Shown: piece after piece, positions 28,722 to 38,032 of the stretch | Numbering within the stretch: the first letter of the stretch is position 1 | Layout of the letters: each line of letters starts with the position of its first letter | Assembly (NCBI RefSeq): GCF_001579945.1 | Contig: NZ_CP011971.1 | Location: forward strand, 1,266,001-1,330,000 | Source: Steroidobacter denitrificans | Lineage (GTDB): Bacteria; Pseudomonadota; Gammaproteobacteria; Steroidobacterales; Steroidobacteraceae | Direction: 5' to 3' | Length of the DNA: 64,000 bases | The notes under the pieces: model-generated | The model's database searches: none | The model's input: the letters and a program-made list of their open reading frames with translations, nothing else | What the model was told of the DNA's origin: nothing | Position numbers and translations under genes: made by a program

Positions 28722-28787
28722 CCGTTCCGGGCCGTGTCAATGCGCCGACGCTCGGTGCTGGAAATCTACAGTCTGCAACCCGTATCC

Positions 28788-30869
28788 ATGGCCGCCGCTG
28801 CATCATCGTTGAATCTGCGTTCGCTCCTCAGCTCCGGCATCGGTGTGCCGATCGGCGTGATGGCGGCACTGGCCATGGTCATCCTGCCGCTGCCGCCGCT
28901 GGCGCTGGATGTGCTGTTCACGTTCAACATCGCGCTATCGATCATTGTGGTGATGGCGGTGTTCTATGTGGCGCGGCCGCTGGACTTCGGCATGTTTCCG
29001 ACCGTGCTGCTGCTGGCGACCTTGCTGCGCCTGGCGTTGAACGTTGCCTCGACGCGGGTCGTGCTGCTGGAAGGACACACGGGGGGGCATGCGGCCGGCA
29101 GGGTCATCGAATCTTTCGGAGAGTTCGTGATCGGCGGCAACTATGCGGTGGGCGTGATCGTGTTCGCGATCCTGACGATCATCAACTTCATCGTGGTGAC
29201 CAAGGGCGCGGGGCGCATATCGGAAGTCACGGCCCGTTTTACCTTGGACGCCATGCCCGGCAAGCAGATGGCCATCGATGCGGACATGAATGCGGGCTTG
29301 ATCACCCAGGACGAGGCGCGGCTGCGCCGCAGCGAAGTGCGCGCCGAGGCGGATTTCTACGGCTCGATGGATGGCGCCAGCAAATTCGTGCGCGGCGATG
29401 CGGTCGCCGGCATCCTGATCCTGGTCATCAACATGCTGGGGGGCATCGGTATCGGCACGATCGGGCATGACCTGTCGTTCGGCGATGCCGCGCGCACCTA
29501 TACATTGTTGTCGATCGGTGACGGCCTGGTGGCGCAGATCCCGGCGCTGCTGCTGTCGACCGCGGTAGCCATCATCGTGACTCGTATGTCACGTTCTCAA
29601 GACTTGGGCGGAGAATTGATCCAACAGTTGATGGGTCAACCACGTGCATTGGGGATTGCCGCAGGACTGCTGGGGGTCATGGGTTTGATCCCGGGCATGC
29701 CGAATCTGCCGTTTCTGGCCATGGCGGCCCTGTGCGGCGCCGGCGCCTGGATGTTGTACAAGCGTTCGCAGGCCGAGCCGGTCCAGGAGCAAGCGGCGCC
29801 AGCGCCGGCGCCGCCGCCGTCCGAGTCGCGCGAATTGACCTGGGACGATGTGCAGCCGGTGGACATCATCGGTCTGGAAGTAGGCTACCGCCTGGTACCG
29901 CTGGTCGACAAGGCGCAGGGCGGCGATCTGCTGGCGCGTATTCGCGGCGTGCGCCGCAAGCTGACTCAGGATCTGGGCTTCCTGATCCAGCCTGTACACA
30001 TTCGCGACAACCTGGATCTGTCGCCGAATGTCTATCGAATAAACCTCGCCGGTGTGCCGGTCGGCGAAGGAATGATCTACCCGGAGCGCGAGCTGGCCAT
30101 CAATCCCGGCAAGGTGTTCGGCACGCTGGCGGGTATCGAGACGCATGACCCGGCTTTCGGTATGGCAGCCGTCTGGATCGAGCCCGGTCTGCGGGATCAG
30201 GCCCAGACCTTGGGCTACACGGTCGTGGATGCCGGGACGGTCATCGCGACCCATCTCAGTCATGTGATCCAGACGCATGCGCACGAACTGCTGGGTCATG
30301 AGGAAGTGCAGCAACTGCTCAATACGCTGGCCAAGGGCGCGCCGAAGCTGGTGGAGGATCTCACACCGCGGCTGCTGCCGCTGGGTACGGTCGTATCCAC
30401 GTTGCAAGGCCTGCTGGCCGAGCGTGTGCCCATACGCAACATGCGCACCATCGTCGAGACGCTGGCCGAGCATGCCGCGCGCACCCAGGATCCGCAGCAA
30501 CTCCAGGCACAGGTGCGTGTGGCGCTGGGACGCCAGATCGTCCAGGACATTGCCGGCATGACAACGGAACTGCCGGTGATCACGCTCGAGCCGGAGCTGG
30601 AGCAATTGCTGAGCAACTCGCTGAACGGCGGCAATGCCGCCACGCCGGGACTCGAACCCGGATTGGCCGAGCGCATGCAGCGCAGCCTTGCAGAGGCCGC
30701 ACAGCGCCAGGAGCTGACCGGGGAGCCGGCCGTGCTTCTGGTGCCGCCGCAGCTGCGCCAGACCCTGGCGAGATTCATCCGTTCCATCGTCCCCGGCATG
30801 CATGTACTGGCGTGGAACGAGATTCCGGACAACCGCAAGGTAAGACTGGTCAGTGCCGTGGGCCGATGA
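28788..30869 (+). CDS. flhA: FlhA, export-gate protein
   Basis: FlhA is the proton-driven export-gate subunit and docking site for chaperone-substrate complexes. From the ATG at 28788 the product is 693 residues, the usual length. It has eight membrane helices in the first 320 residues, the FHIPEP region (GRISEVTARFTLDAMPGKQMAIDADMNAGLI) and the cytoplasmic domain. Upstream in-frame starts (28683, 28740) would overlap or crowd the sigma-54 promoter. It is followed by flhF 10 bp downstream. Confidence 0.96.
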   Translation: MAAAASSLNLRSLLSSGIGVPIGVMAALAMVILPLPPLALDVLFTFNIALSIIVVMAVFYVARPLDFGMFPTVLLLATLLRLALNVASTRVVLLEGHTGGHAAGRVIESFGEFVIGGNYAVGVIVFAILTIINFIVVTKGAGRISEVTARFTLDAMPGKQMAIDADMNAGLITQDEARLRRSEVRAEADFYGSMDGASKFVRGDAVAGILILVINMLGGIGIGTIGHDLSFGDAARTYTLLSIGDGLVAQIPALLLSTAVAIIVTRMSRSQDLGGELIQQLMGQPRALGIAAGLLGVMGLIPGMPNLPFLAMAALCGAGAWMLYKRSQAEPVQEQAAPAPAPPPSESRELTWDDVQPVDIIGLEVGYRLVPLVDKAQGGDLLARIRGVRRKLTQDLGFLIQPVHIRDNLDLSPNVYRINLAGVPVGEGMIYPERELAINPGKVFGTLAGIETHDPAFGMAAVWIEPGLRDQAQTLGYTVVDAGTVIATHLSHVIQTHAHELLGHEEVQQLLNTLAKGAPKLVEDLTPRLLPLGTVVSTLQGLLAERVPIRNMRTIVETLAEHAARTQDPQQLQAQVRVALGRQIVQDIAGMTTELPVITLEPELEQLLSNSLNGGNAATPGLEPGLAERMQRSLAEAAQRQELTGEPAVLLVPPQLRQTLARFIRSIVPGMHVLAWNEIPDNRKVRLVSAVGR

Positions 30870-30879
30870 GAGAACCCGC

Positions 30880-32178
30880 ATGAAGATCAAACAATATCGA
30901 GCTGCCGATATGCGCCAGGCGCTGCGTCTGGTGAAGGAGGCGCAGGGCCCGGATGCCGTGATTCTGTCCAGCCGCAGGATCGCCGGGGGCGTGGAGATCG
31001 TGGCGGCCGTCGACTATGACTGCGAGGCGCCGCAGGCCCCTGTTCAAGCAGCGAGTCAGGCTTGGGAGGCGCGGAGCGATGCCCGCGCCGAGGTTCGGGC
31101 AGGCGCCTGTGCGAATCCTCGCGAGGCGGACGTCCAGGCGTTGCATCGCGGTGCGCCGGCCGCCGCGGATGTCATGGATGAATTCAGGGACGATTCCAGG
31201 GACGATTTCAGGGACGATTTCAGGGCCGAGATCGCCGCCGGCGAAGGCGCCGGTGTCGATGTCAACGAGGAACTGCGCAACCTGCGGCGCATGCTGGAGA
31301 CGCAGCTGGCCACCCTGGCCTGGAACGATTTGTCGCGCCGCGCGCCCATCCAGACCGAATTGCTGAAGCAGCTCAGCGTGCTGGGTATCGCCCACGATCT
31401 GGCCGGCGAGCTGGTCAGTCAACTGCCGTCCAGGCTGGAGCTGGCCGAGGCCTATCGTCTGGCGCTGGCGCTCATGGCCCGGCGCATCGAGGTCGTCCCG
31501 GAGCGCTGGGTGGAATCCGGCGGCATCGTTGCCATGGTAGGCGCGACCGGTGTGGGCAAGACGACCTTGCTGGCCAAGCTCGCGGCGCGATGGGTCATGC
31601 GGCATGGACCGCGCGAACTGGCGCTGGTGACGACCGACTCGGTGCGCATCGGCGCCCAGGAGCAGCTGCATACCTTGGGGCGCCTGCTGGGCGTACCCGC
31701 CTACGCCATCGACGGCCCGGCCGAACTGCCTGAACTACTGGATCATCTCGGCAGCAAGCGTCTGGTGTTGATCGATACGGCGGGGCTGAGTCAGCGCGAT
31801 CCGCGCCTGGGGAATGAACTCGACCTGCTGGCGCGCGCCGGCGATCGCCTGGAAACCGCCCTGGTGATCAGTGCCGCTGCACAGGCGGGTGCAATCGAGG
31901 AAGCGGTTGCGCAATTTGCCGCCGCGCGGCCTGTCAGCTGCACGCTCACCAAGCTCGACGAGGCGGCCAGCCTGGGCGGCGCCTTGTCGATGCTGATGCG
32001 TTCCGGCCTGCCGCTGGCCTATCTCAGCGACGGTCAACGCGTGCCGGAGGACCTGCATCCGGCACGCGCCCATCGATTGATCGCGCGCGCCGTGGAATTG
32101 TCGCGCAGCGCCGGTGCAAGCGCGGATGAAGACTTGTTGAGCCGGCGCTTCGGGGCGGTGGCGCATGCGCTGGCATGA
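30880..32178 (+). CDS. flhF: FlhF, SRP-like GTPase setting flagellar position
   Basis: FlhF places the polar flagellum. The 432-residue product has the N-terminal B domain (MKIKQYRAADMRQALRLVKEAQGPDAVILSSRR), an acidic repeat (RDDSRDDFRDDFRAE, about 105-120), the NG GTPase domain with P-loop GATGVGKTT (about 221), DTAG (LVLIDTAGLSQRD) and TKLDEA. The pair flhF-flhG is characteristic of polar flagellation. Confidence 0.95.
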   Translation: MKIKQYRAADMRQALRLVKEAQGPDAVILSSRRIAGGVEIVAAVDYDCEAPQAPVQAASQAWEARSDARAEVRAGACANPREADVQALHRGAPAAADVMDEFRDDSRDDFRDDFRAEIAAGEGAGVDVNEELRNLRRMLETQLATLAWNDLSRRAPIQTELLKQLSVLGIAHDLAGELVSQLPSRLELAEAYRLALALMARRIEVVPERWVESGGIVAMVGATGVGKTTLLAKLAARWVMRHGPRELALVTTDSVRIGAQEQLHTLGRLLGVPAYAIDGPAELPELLDHLGSKRLVLIDTAGLSQRDPRLGNELDLLARAGDRLETALVISAAAQAGAIEEAVAQFAAARPVSCTLTKLDEAASLGGALSMLMRSGLPLAYLSDGQRVPEDLHPARAHRLIARAVELSRSAGASADEDLLSRRFGAVAHALA

Positions 32179-32211
32179 ATTTTCCCAAGGAATCTAGACA
32201 AGGTGGAATGG

Positions 32212-33084
32212 ATGAAAAGTATGCAGACATCAGGACTGCGTCGCGCCGCCAGCTCCGGGCCGGTGCAGGTCATTGCCGTGACCGGCGGCAAGGGGGGCGT
32301 CGGCAAGACCAGCGTGGCGGTGAACCTGGCGACCACGCTGGCGTCACTGGGGCGCCGCGCCATGCTGCTCGACGGTGATCTGGGACTGGCGAACGTCGAT
32401 GTGTTTCTGGGCCTGTCGCCGCGCTACACCATGGCCCATGTGCTCAACGGCGAACGTACGCTGGAGGAAATCATCCTGGAGGCACCTCATGGCTTGCAGA
32501 TCGTGCCGGGTGCTTCAGGCGTGGCCGATCTCGCCAACCTTTCCGCCGTCGGCCACCTGGGGGTGGTGCAGGCCTTCAGCGCCTTGAGCACGCGGGTCGA
32601 TACCTTGATCGTGGATACCTCCGCGGGCATTTCCCACAGCGTCATGCAATTTTCGCAGGCTGCCCAGCATGTGCTGCTGGTGGTCTGCGACGAGCCGGCC
32701 TCGATGACCGATGCCTACGCGCTCGCCAAGGTGCTCAGCCGCAATCATGGCGTGAGCAAATTCCATGTGCTGGCCAACATGGCGCGCTCGCCGGGGGAGG
32801 GGGTGGCGCTGTTCGACAAGCTGCAGCGGGTGACCAGTCGCTTCCTGGATATCACCTTGGAATACATCGGGGAGATCCCGGACGACCCCTATCTGCGGCG
32901 CTCGATCCGTGAACAACGTCCGGTTGTCGTCGCCTTCCCGGCCTGTCCGGCAGCGCGCGCATTCAAGAAATTGGCGCTCAAGGCCGATAAATGGCCTGTA
33001 CCGGATTGTCCTCGTGGAAACCTGGAATTTTTCGTGGAACGGCTGGTGCAGCGCCCGGCGCCTCGGCTCGAGGTCGTGCGATGA
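32212..33084 (+). CDS. flhG: FlhG (FleN), MinD-like ATPase controlling flagellar number
   Basis: FlhG limits flagellar number and in Pseudomonas restrains FleQ. The 290-residue product has the deviant Walker A GGKGGVGKT (25-33), DGDLGLANVDVFLG and the C-terminal membrane-targeting region. AAGGTGG at 32200-32206 supports the ATG at 32212; an upstream GTG (32203) lies within that site. It overlaps fliA by 4 bp (ATGA). Confidence 0.94.
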   Translation: MKSMQTSGLRRAASSGPVQVIAVTGGKGGVGKTSVAVNLATTLASLGRRAMLLDGDLGLANVDVFLGLSPRYTMAHVLNGERTLEEIILEAPHGLQIVPGASGVADLANLSAVGHLGVVQAFSALSTRVDTLIVDTSAGISHSVMQFSQAAQHVLLVVCDEPASMTDAYALAKVLSRNHGVSKFHVLANMARSPGEGVALFDKLQRVTSRFLDITLEYIGEIPDDPYLRRSIREQRPVVVAFPACPAARAFKKLALKADKWPVPDCPRGNLEFFVERLVQRPAPRLEVVR

Positions 33085-33830
33085 GCGGGCTGCGCGCCTA
33101 TCAGGCGCATCCCGCGCAAGGTGCCAATTCCGAGGCATTGGTGCTGCGCCATGCGGAACTGGTGAAGCGTATCGCCTACCACCTTGCGGGCCGATTGCCG
33201 GCTTCGGTGGAAGTCTCGGATCTGATCCAGGCGGGCATGATCGGCCTGCTGGAGGCGTCGGCCAACTATGCCTCGGATCGCGGCGCGAGTTTCGAGACAT
33301 ATGCCGGCATACGCATACGCGGGGCGATGCTCGATGCGCTGCGCAAGCTCGACTGGGCGCCGCGTTCGGTGCATCGCAAGGCCCGGGCCGCCGCCGCGGC
33401 GATACAGGAGTTCGAGGCGGAATTCGGCCGCGAGGCGCGCGATATCGAGGTGGCCGGGCGCATGGGTGTACCGGTAGAGGAGTATCACCGAATTGCGCGC
33501 GATGCGGCCAGCTGCCGCGTCGCGAGTCTGGACGAGGTCAGCGGCGATGAGGACTCGCTGCTGGGCAGGGTGGAGGATGAGCGTGCGGATCCCTTCCGGG
33601 ATGCGAGCGAGCAAGGATTTCGCCAGGCGCTGGCCGAGGCAGTCGGTCAGTTGCCGGAACGAGAGCGGCTGGTGATGTCGATGTACTACGACGATGAACT
33701 GAATCTCAAGGAAATCGGCTTGGTGCTGAACGTAACGGAGTCGCGCGTCTGCCAGTTGCATGGCCAGGCGCTGCTGCGCCTGAAGGCACGTCTCGCGGAT
33801 TGGCGGGATCGGGATCCGGCGCGTCCGTGA
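33081..33830 (+). CDS. fliA: FliA, flagellar sigma factor (sigma-28)
   Basis: FliA directs RNA polymerase to late flagellar and chemotaxis promoters. The 249-residue product has region 2 (SDLIQAGMIGLLEASANYASDRGASFETYAGIRIRGAMLDALRK), region 3 and region 4 (LPERERLVMSMYYDDELNLKEIGLVLNVTESRVCQLHGQALLRLK). At least five promoters in this window fit its recognition pattern. A TCCGGCC/GGCCGGA hairpin follows at about 33840-33866. No flgM is seen in the window. Confidence 0.97.
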   Translation: MSGLRAYQAHPAQGANSEALVLRHAELVKRIAYHLAGRLPASVEVSDLIQAGMIGLLEASANYASDRGASFETYAGIRIRGAMLDALRKLDWAPRSVHRKARAAAAAIQEFEAEFGREARDIEVAGRMGVPVEEYHRIARDAASCRVASLDEVSGDEDSLLGRVEDERADPFRDASEQGFRQALAEAVGQLPERERLVMSMYYDDELNLKEIGLVLNVTESRVCQLHGQALLRLKARLADWRDRDPARP

Positions 33831-33924
33831 CGGATGCTTCCGGCCGTGCGAAAGGTTCGGCCGGACGCTTTAGCGGACTTTGGACAGCATGCGGGGACAG
33901 CGTGCACGGTAGTGGAGAGCATTC

Positions 33925-34311
33925 GTGAGCAAAGATATGAAGTTTCTGGTGGTCGACGATTTCTCGACCATGCGCCGCATCATCAAGAATCTGCTGAACG
34001 ACCTTGGCTATGCGAACGTTGCGGAAGCCGACGACGGACAGACGGCGCTGCCGATGCTGAAGTCCGGCCAGTTCGACTTCCTGGTCACCGATTGGAACAT
34101 GCCGGGCATGCCTGGCCTGGACCTGCTCAAGGCGGTTCGCGCCGATCCGCAACTCGCCAAGCTTCCGGTGCTGATGCTGACGGCCGAGGCCAAGCGGGAG
34201 CAGATCATCGAAGCGGCGCAGGCGGGCGTGAACGGCTATGTCATCAAGCCGTTCACGGCAGTCACGCTCAAGGAGAAGATCGACAAGATCCTTGAACAGC
34301 GTGCGGCATGA
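33925..34311 (+). CDS. cheY: CheY, chemotaxis response regulator
   Basis: CheY-P binds FliM and switches motor direction. The 128-residue product has the acidic pair Asp11-Asp12, the phosphorylation site Asp56 (in [12 protein letters not shown]) and Lys in YVIKPF. It closely resembles enteric and Pseudomonas CheY and sits beside cheZ, so it is the motor CheY. Its stop overlaps the next small ORF as ATGA. Confidence 0.96.
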   Translation: MSKDMKFLVVDDFSTMRRIIKNLLNDLGYANVAEADDGQTALPMLKSGQFDFLVTDWNMPGMPGLDLLKAVRADPQLAKLPVLMLTAEAKREQIIEAAQAGVNGYVIKPFTAVTLKEKIDKILEQRAA

Positions 34312-34451
34312 ATCATTCGGCGCAACGGCAACTACGGCGCCAGACGGTGCGGCTGCGAGTGCGATCCGCGGCAGCATCGCCTGCACAGGCCTCCGCGACT
34401 GCGGAAACTGCAACGGATGCGGCTGACAAGGCGCAGCGGGGAGCTACATGA
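34308..34451 (+). CDS. Small ORF coupled between cheY and cheZ (47 aa)
   Basis: This 48-codon frame starts in an ATGA overlap with cheY and ends in an ATGA overlap with cheZ, filling the 136-bp gap exactly. The product is basic at the N-terminus ([20 protein letters not shown]) and Ala/Thr-rich afterwards, with no recognised domain. It could be a small protein, or a frame that keeps ribosomes moving to cheZ. The double overlap is the main evidence; composition is not informative. Confidence 0.45.
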   Translation: MNHSAQRQLRRQTVRLRVRSAAASPAQASATAETATDAADKAQRGAT

Positions 34452-35203
34452 ATCCAACCACCAACCCGGCTATCGCCGCTCTGCGCGAGGAATACGGCGC
34501 CGGCGTCGCCGCGCTCACCGGTGCCCTGGAGGCGGGCGATGAGCTGCAGTTCCTGATGGAGCTGGATGCGCTCGTGCAGCGCCGTGAACGTATGCTGTTC
34601 GATGAACTGCGCAAGCTGACCGGCGGCCTGCAGTCGGCCCTGGACACCTTTCGTGTCGACTCGCGGCTGATGGATCTGGCGCAGAAGGAGGTTCCGGATG
34701 CACATCATCGTCTGGATCATGTCCTCAAGTTGACGGAGGAGGCGGCTCATCGAACCATGGATCTGGTCGAACGCTCCGGACCGCTGGCCGAACGCACCGT
34801 GCGCGAGGCAACACAGATCGTCGAATCATGGAAACGCTTTCGTGCGCGCAACATCGCCGTGGATGAATTTCGCAGCCTGACCCTGCGCATGGATGAATTC
34901 CTGGAGACAACCCGAACCGATATCGAACTGGTGCGCAGCAACTTGTCCGAAGTATTGCTGGCGCAGGGATATCAGGATCTCACCGGACAGATCATCCGTG
35001 GCGTCATGAAGCTGGTGCGCGAACTGGAAGTGGCCTTGGGGAATCTGGTGCAGCTGTCCGGTACCCACACGACCCAACCCGCAGCGGTGCTGTCCGATGA
35101 GACACGCCGCGGCTTCGGACCGGCGATCCCGGGTATCGACCGCGGTCCGGCGGTCAGTGGGCAGCAGGACGTGGATGCGCTGTTGTCGGGATTGGGGATG
35201 TAG
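34448..35203 (+). CDS. cheZ: CheZ, CheY-P phosphatase
   Basis: CheZ removes phosphate from CheY-P. The 251-residue product is largely helical, has the conserved helical hairpin and active-site stretch (VLLAQGYQDLTGQIIRGVMKLVRELE, with the catalytic Gln in YQDLTGQ), and ends in the CheY-binding peptide (QQDVDALLSGLGM). Length is slightly above E. coli CheZ. Confidence 0.95.
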   Translation: MNPTTNPAIAALREEYGAGVAALTGALEAGDELQFLMELDALVQRRERMLFDELRKLTGGLQSALDTFRVDSRLMDLAQKEVPDAHHRLDHVLKLTEEAAHRTMDLVERSGPLAERTVREATQIVESWKRFRARNIAVDEFRSLTLRMDEFLETTRTDIELVRSNLSEVLLAQGYQDLTGQIIRGVMKLVRELEVALGNLVQLSGTHTTQPAAVLSDETRRGFGPAIPGIDRGPAVSGQQDVDALLSGLGM

Positions 35204-35209
35204 TCATCC

Positions 35210-35950
35210 ATGGATGTCCTGAGTCTCATCGGCCTATTGCTCGCCGCCACCGCAATCCTGGGCGGCGCGATACTCAAGGGAGCCGGTGTCAAGGCACTGC
35301 TGTCGTCGGCAGCGTTCATGATCGTGATCGTCGGTACGGTGGCGGCGATTTGCGTGCAGACGCCGTTGCCTGTCATGAAGCGCGCCCTGCGGCTGCTGCC
35401 CTGGTTGTTTCGGCCGCCGACCATCGGGCGTCATGTACTGGTGCAAAAAATGGTGGAGTGGAGCAATACCGCGCGCAAGCAAGGCTTGCTTGGCTTGGAG
35501 CCGATGATCGAGCAGGAGCACGACGAGTTCGTACGCAAGGGTTTGCAGCTCGTGGTGGACGGCAGCGAACCGGACGTGATCCGCAACGTTCTCGAGGTCG
35601 ATCTCAACGTGCGCGAGCAGGCCGATACGCGAGCGGCAAAGGTATTCGAGGGCATGGGCATATATTCGCCGACCCTGGGCATCATCGGCGCGGTGATGGG
35701 TCTGATGGCGGTGATGCAGAATCTGGCCGATCCATCCAAGCTCGGTCACGGGATCGCGGCGGCATTCATCGCGACCATCTACGGTATCGGCATGGCGAAC
35801 CTGTTTTTTCTGCCGGCGGCCAACAAGCTCAAGGTTGCGATCCAGGCTCAGAGCGAAGCGCGCGAGATGGTCATCGAAGGGATGATTTCGATCGCTCAGG
35901 GCGAAAATCCTCGCAGCATCGAATCGAAGCTGCAGGGCTATCTGCACTAA
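35210..35950 (+). CDS. motC: MotA-family stator protein (MotC)
   Basis: MotA-type proteins form the proton channel and torque unit with a MotB-type partner. The 246-residue product has four membrane helices (about 5-20, 28-50, 145-167, 177-198), the cytoplasmic loop with conserved charges (RKGLQLVVDGSEPDVIRNVLE) and the GIYSPTLGIIGAVMGL helix. The family is MotC/PomA-like, typical of the flhFG-fliA-cheYZ-motCD order. It starts 6 bp after cheZ. Confidence 0.93.
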   Translation: MDVLSLIGLLLAATAILGGAILKGAGVKALLSSAAFMIVIVGTVAAICVQTPLPVMKRALRLLPWLFRPPTIGRHVLVQKMVEWSNTARKQGLLGLEPMIEQEHDEFVRKGLQLVVDGSEPDVIRNVLEVDLNVREQADTRAAKVFEGMGIYSPTLGIIGAVMGLMAVMQNLADPSKLGHGIAAAFIATIYGIGMANLFFLPAANKLKVAIQAQSEAREMVIEGMISIAQGENPRSIESKLQGYLH

Positions 35951-35963
35951 CCCGGATGCAGCA

Positions 35964-37028
35964 TTGGCCCGCCGCCATAAACACGAGGAACATGTCAACC
36001 ATGAGGCATGGGCGATCCCTTACGGGGATCTGATCACCCTGCTGCTGGCGTTCTTCGTCGTCATGTATGCCATGTCCTCGGTGAACGAGGGCAAGTATCG
36101 CATCCTTTCCGATTCCCTGGTCGCCGCCTTTCGCGGCTCCCCGCGTACCTTCGCACCGGTACAGGCCGGTGAAAAGCAGGTGGGATCGGGCGCGGATATC
36201 CGCATGAGCATCGTACAGCAGGCAATGCTGGAGGGACAGCCGCGCCAGATGCTGGAACCGATGCCGAGGCTGGCGGGAGAGGCGGAACGCCAGGACGCCG
36301 GCAATGTAGCCGATAAGAGTTATGCGGCCGAGGCGCTGCACAGCAAAGCAGCCATGCAGGAGCTGGAAACGGTGGCGCAGGAAGTCGAACGCGCCATGGC
36401 GGATATGATCCGGGAGAAACTCATCATCGTGCGCCGGCATGGCCTGTGGGTGGAAGTGGAGATCAATACCGACGTGCTGTTTCCGAGCGGCGTCGCGACC
36501 TTGTCAGATCATGCGAAAGAAGTATTGCAGCAGCTGGCCGCCGTGCTGAATCCCTATCCCAATCCGATACGGGTGGAGGGTCATACGGATGATCGGCCGA
36601 TCAGGACGCAGGCGTTTCCTTCGAATTGGGAGCTTTCGGCCGCGCGCGCCGCCGGTGTCGTACATTTGTTCATGCGCCAGGGCATCGATCCGGCTCGTCT
36701 CGCCGTGATCGGGCTCGGCGAACACCGCCCGGCGCAATCCAACGATACCGCCGAAGGGCGCAACGCCAATCGGCGGGTGCTGCTGGTCATCCTGAGCGGT
36801 GGCAGTCTGCCGGAAGGACAATATGCGCAGCAGCGAGGGCAGCAGCGAGGGAACGATGAAGACCCGACCGATGCGGCGCGGGAACCTGCCGATGCTTCCA
36901 ATACAGCCGATGCTTCCAATACAGCATCTCCCGCGCCGGAGGAGATGATCTCCGCTCCGCAAGAGGCGGCAGGCGATATGTCGGAGAATGCGGCGTCGGG
37001 GCTGCCGCGCGCCAGCGGATCACGGTGA
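35964..37028 (+). CDS. motD: MotB-family stator protein (MotD), TTG start
   Basis: MotD anchors the stator to peptidoglycan and supplies the channel Asp. The 354-residue product begins MARRHKHEEHVNHEAWAIPYGDLITLLLAFFVVMYAMSSV, with Asp22 in the single membrane helix. It has a C-terminal OmpA-like domain (about 170-275, with RVEGHTDDRPI and NRRVLLVI). The start is TTG, chosen because the MARR..HEEH N-terminus matches the family. The last roughly 75 residues are disordered, with a short duplicated ADASNT. Confidence 0.93.
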   Translation: MARRHKHEEHVNHEAWAIPYGDLITLLLAFFVVMYAMSSVNEGKYRILSDSLVAAFRGSPRTFAPVQAGEKQVGSGADIRMSIVQQAMLEGQPRQMLEPMPRLAGEAERQDAGNVADKSYAAEALHSKAAMQELETVAQEVERAMADMIREKLIIVRRHGLWVEVEINTDVLFPSGVATLSDHAKEVLQQLAAVLNPYPNPIRVEGHTDDRPIRTQAFPSNWELSAARAAGVVHLFMRQGIDPARLAVIGLGEHRPAQSNDTAEGRNANRRVLLVILSGGSLPEGQYAQQRGQQRGNDEDPTDAAREPADASNTADASNTASPAPEEMISAPQEAAGDMSENAASGLPRASGSR

Positions 37029-37224
37029 GGCGAAGCCGCAGCCAAAGCCTGCGGAAAATCCGTACGCTCAGTACCATACCATAGAGAAAGACGATACTTT
37101 GTCCAAGCTCGCGAAGCAGTATTATGGCGATGCCGGACCGTATCCGCAGATCTTGACGGCCAACCGCAATATCCTGAGCGATCCGAACAAGATCTTTCCG
37201 GAACAGAAGCCGCTGATTCCTTGA
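36988..37224 (+). CDS. LysM-domain small protein or fragment (78 aa)
   Basis: Residues 29-78 form a LysM domain (YHTIEKDDTLSKLAKQYYGDAGPYPQILTANRNILSDPNKIFP). LysM binds peptidoglycan. The frame starts inside the 3' end of motD, in another frame, with no signal peptide. Related LysM proteins carry a BON domain before the LysM, which is missing. It is either a minimal LysM protein or the 3' remnant of a larger gene. No other start codon exists nearer the domain. Confidence 0.5.
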   Translation: MRRRGCRAPADHGEAKPQPKPAENPYAQYHTIEKDDTLSKLAKQYYGDAGPYPQILTANRNILSDPNKIFPEQKPLIP

Positions 37225-37433
37225 GGCGAGATCGTCCGGCCGGTGCAGGATGTTCGGTCTGGAATGTCCTGACGCGCGGTGATTCCGGTGTCCATGGAGG
37301 ATGTGGGGTTACGGCCGGTCTGGTTCGTCATCCGACGTCGTACCGGGCGTTGGATTCCGGAGCGGGCGGCTTTGCCGGCTCGAATCGAGTAGTGAAGCCA
37401 TTACGAATCAAGAATCAATGTAAGGAGCCTTCG

Positions 37434-38024
37434 ATGAAAAAGTCACTGTTCTGGTCCGTATTGGCGCTGGCGCTGATCGTCACCGGCTGCGCCGGCCAGA
37501 AGGAACCTGCCACGCAGGCGGTCGCGCAAATCGAAACGTCCCTGAGTTCGCTGCGCGCCGATGCCGAGCAATACGCATCCGAGGAACTTCAGCAGGCGGA
37601 CCATGCGCTGGCTTCGCTCAAGGAGTCGCTGGCCAACAAGGATTACAAGGCCGTGGTTGCGGCAGCAACGTCCGTTTCCGCTCAGGTTTCCGCCTTGCAA
37701 CAAACGATCGATACCAGGCGCGACGAAATGGAAGCCGCCATCAGCGCAGCGAAAGAGCAATGGACCGCCCTGAGCGCCGATGTGCCTAATATGCTGTCCG
37801 CCATCCAAACCCGTATCGGCACGCTGAGCAAGATGCGCACTCTGCCCAGAAATGTGAGCAGCGCGAATTTCCAGAACGCGAAGGACGGCCTGGAATTCAT
37901 CAAGAACTCGTGGGCGGAGGCGACGGCGGACTTCGATGCCGGCAATGCCCTGGATGCCGTCAGCAAGGCACAGGCCGCCAAGGACAAGGGTACCGAGGTC
38001 CTGTCGCTGCCGGGTATGAGTTGA
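37434..38024 (+). CDS. Lipoprotein of unknown function, coiled-coil rich (196 aa)
   Basis: The N-terminus MKKSLFWSVLALALIVTGCAG is a lipoprotein signal with lipobox VTGC (Cys19 lipidated). The mature part is helical (SSLRADAEQYASEELQQADHALASLKESLANKDYKAVVAAA, then SAQVSALQQTIDTRRDEMEAAISAAKEQW), like DUF4398-type periplasmic lipoproteins. AAGGAG lies upstream. It lies after motCD, so a role in stator or envelope support is possible but not shown. A perfect hairpin follows the stop. Confidence 0.85.
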   Translation: MKKSLFWSVLALALIVTGCAGQKEPATQAVAQIETSLSSLRADAEQYASEELQQADHALASLKESLANKDYKAVVAAATSVSAQVSALQQTIDTRRDEMEAAISAAKEQWTALSADVPNMLSAIQTRIGTLSKMRTLPRNVSSANFQNAKDGLEFIKNSWAEATADFDAGNALDAVSKAQAAKDKGTEVLSLPGMS

Positions 38025-38032
38025 TCTGAATT

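Larger units (their letters stand above)
28447..28787 (+). other. flhB-flhA intergenic region (341 bp, no gene)
   Basis: No gene is supported. It contains a long hairpin (28490-28564) and a sigma-54-type promoter (28706-28721) for flhA. Small ORFs here are products of the palindrome and GC-rich sequence. Confidence 0.75.
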
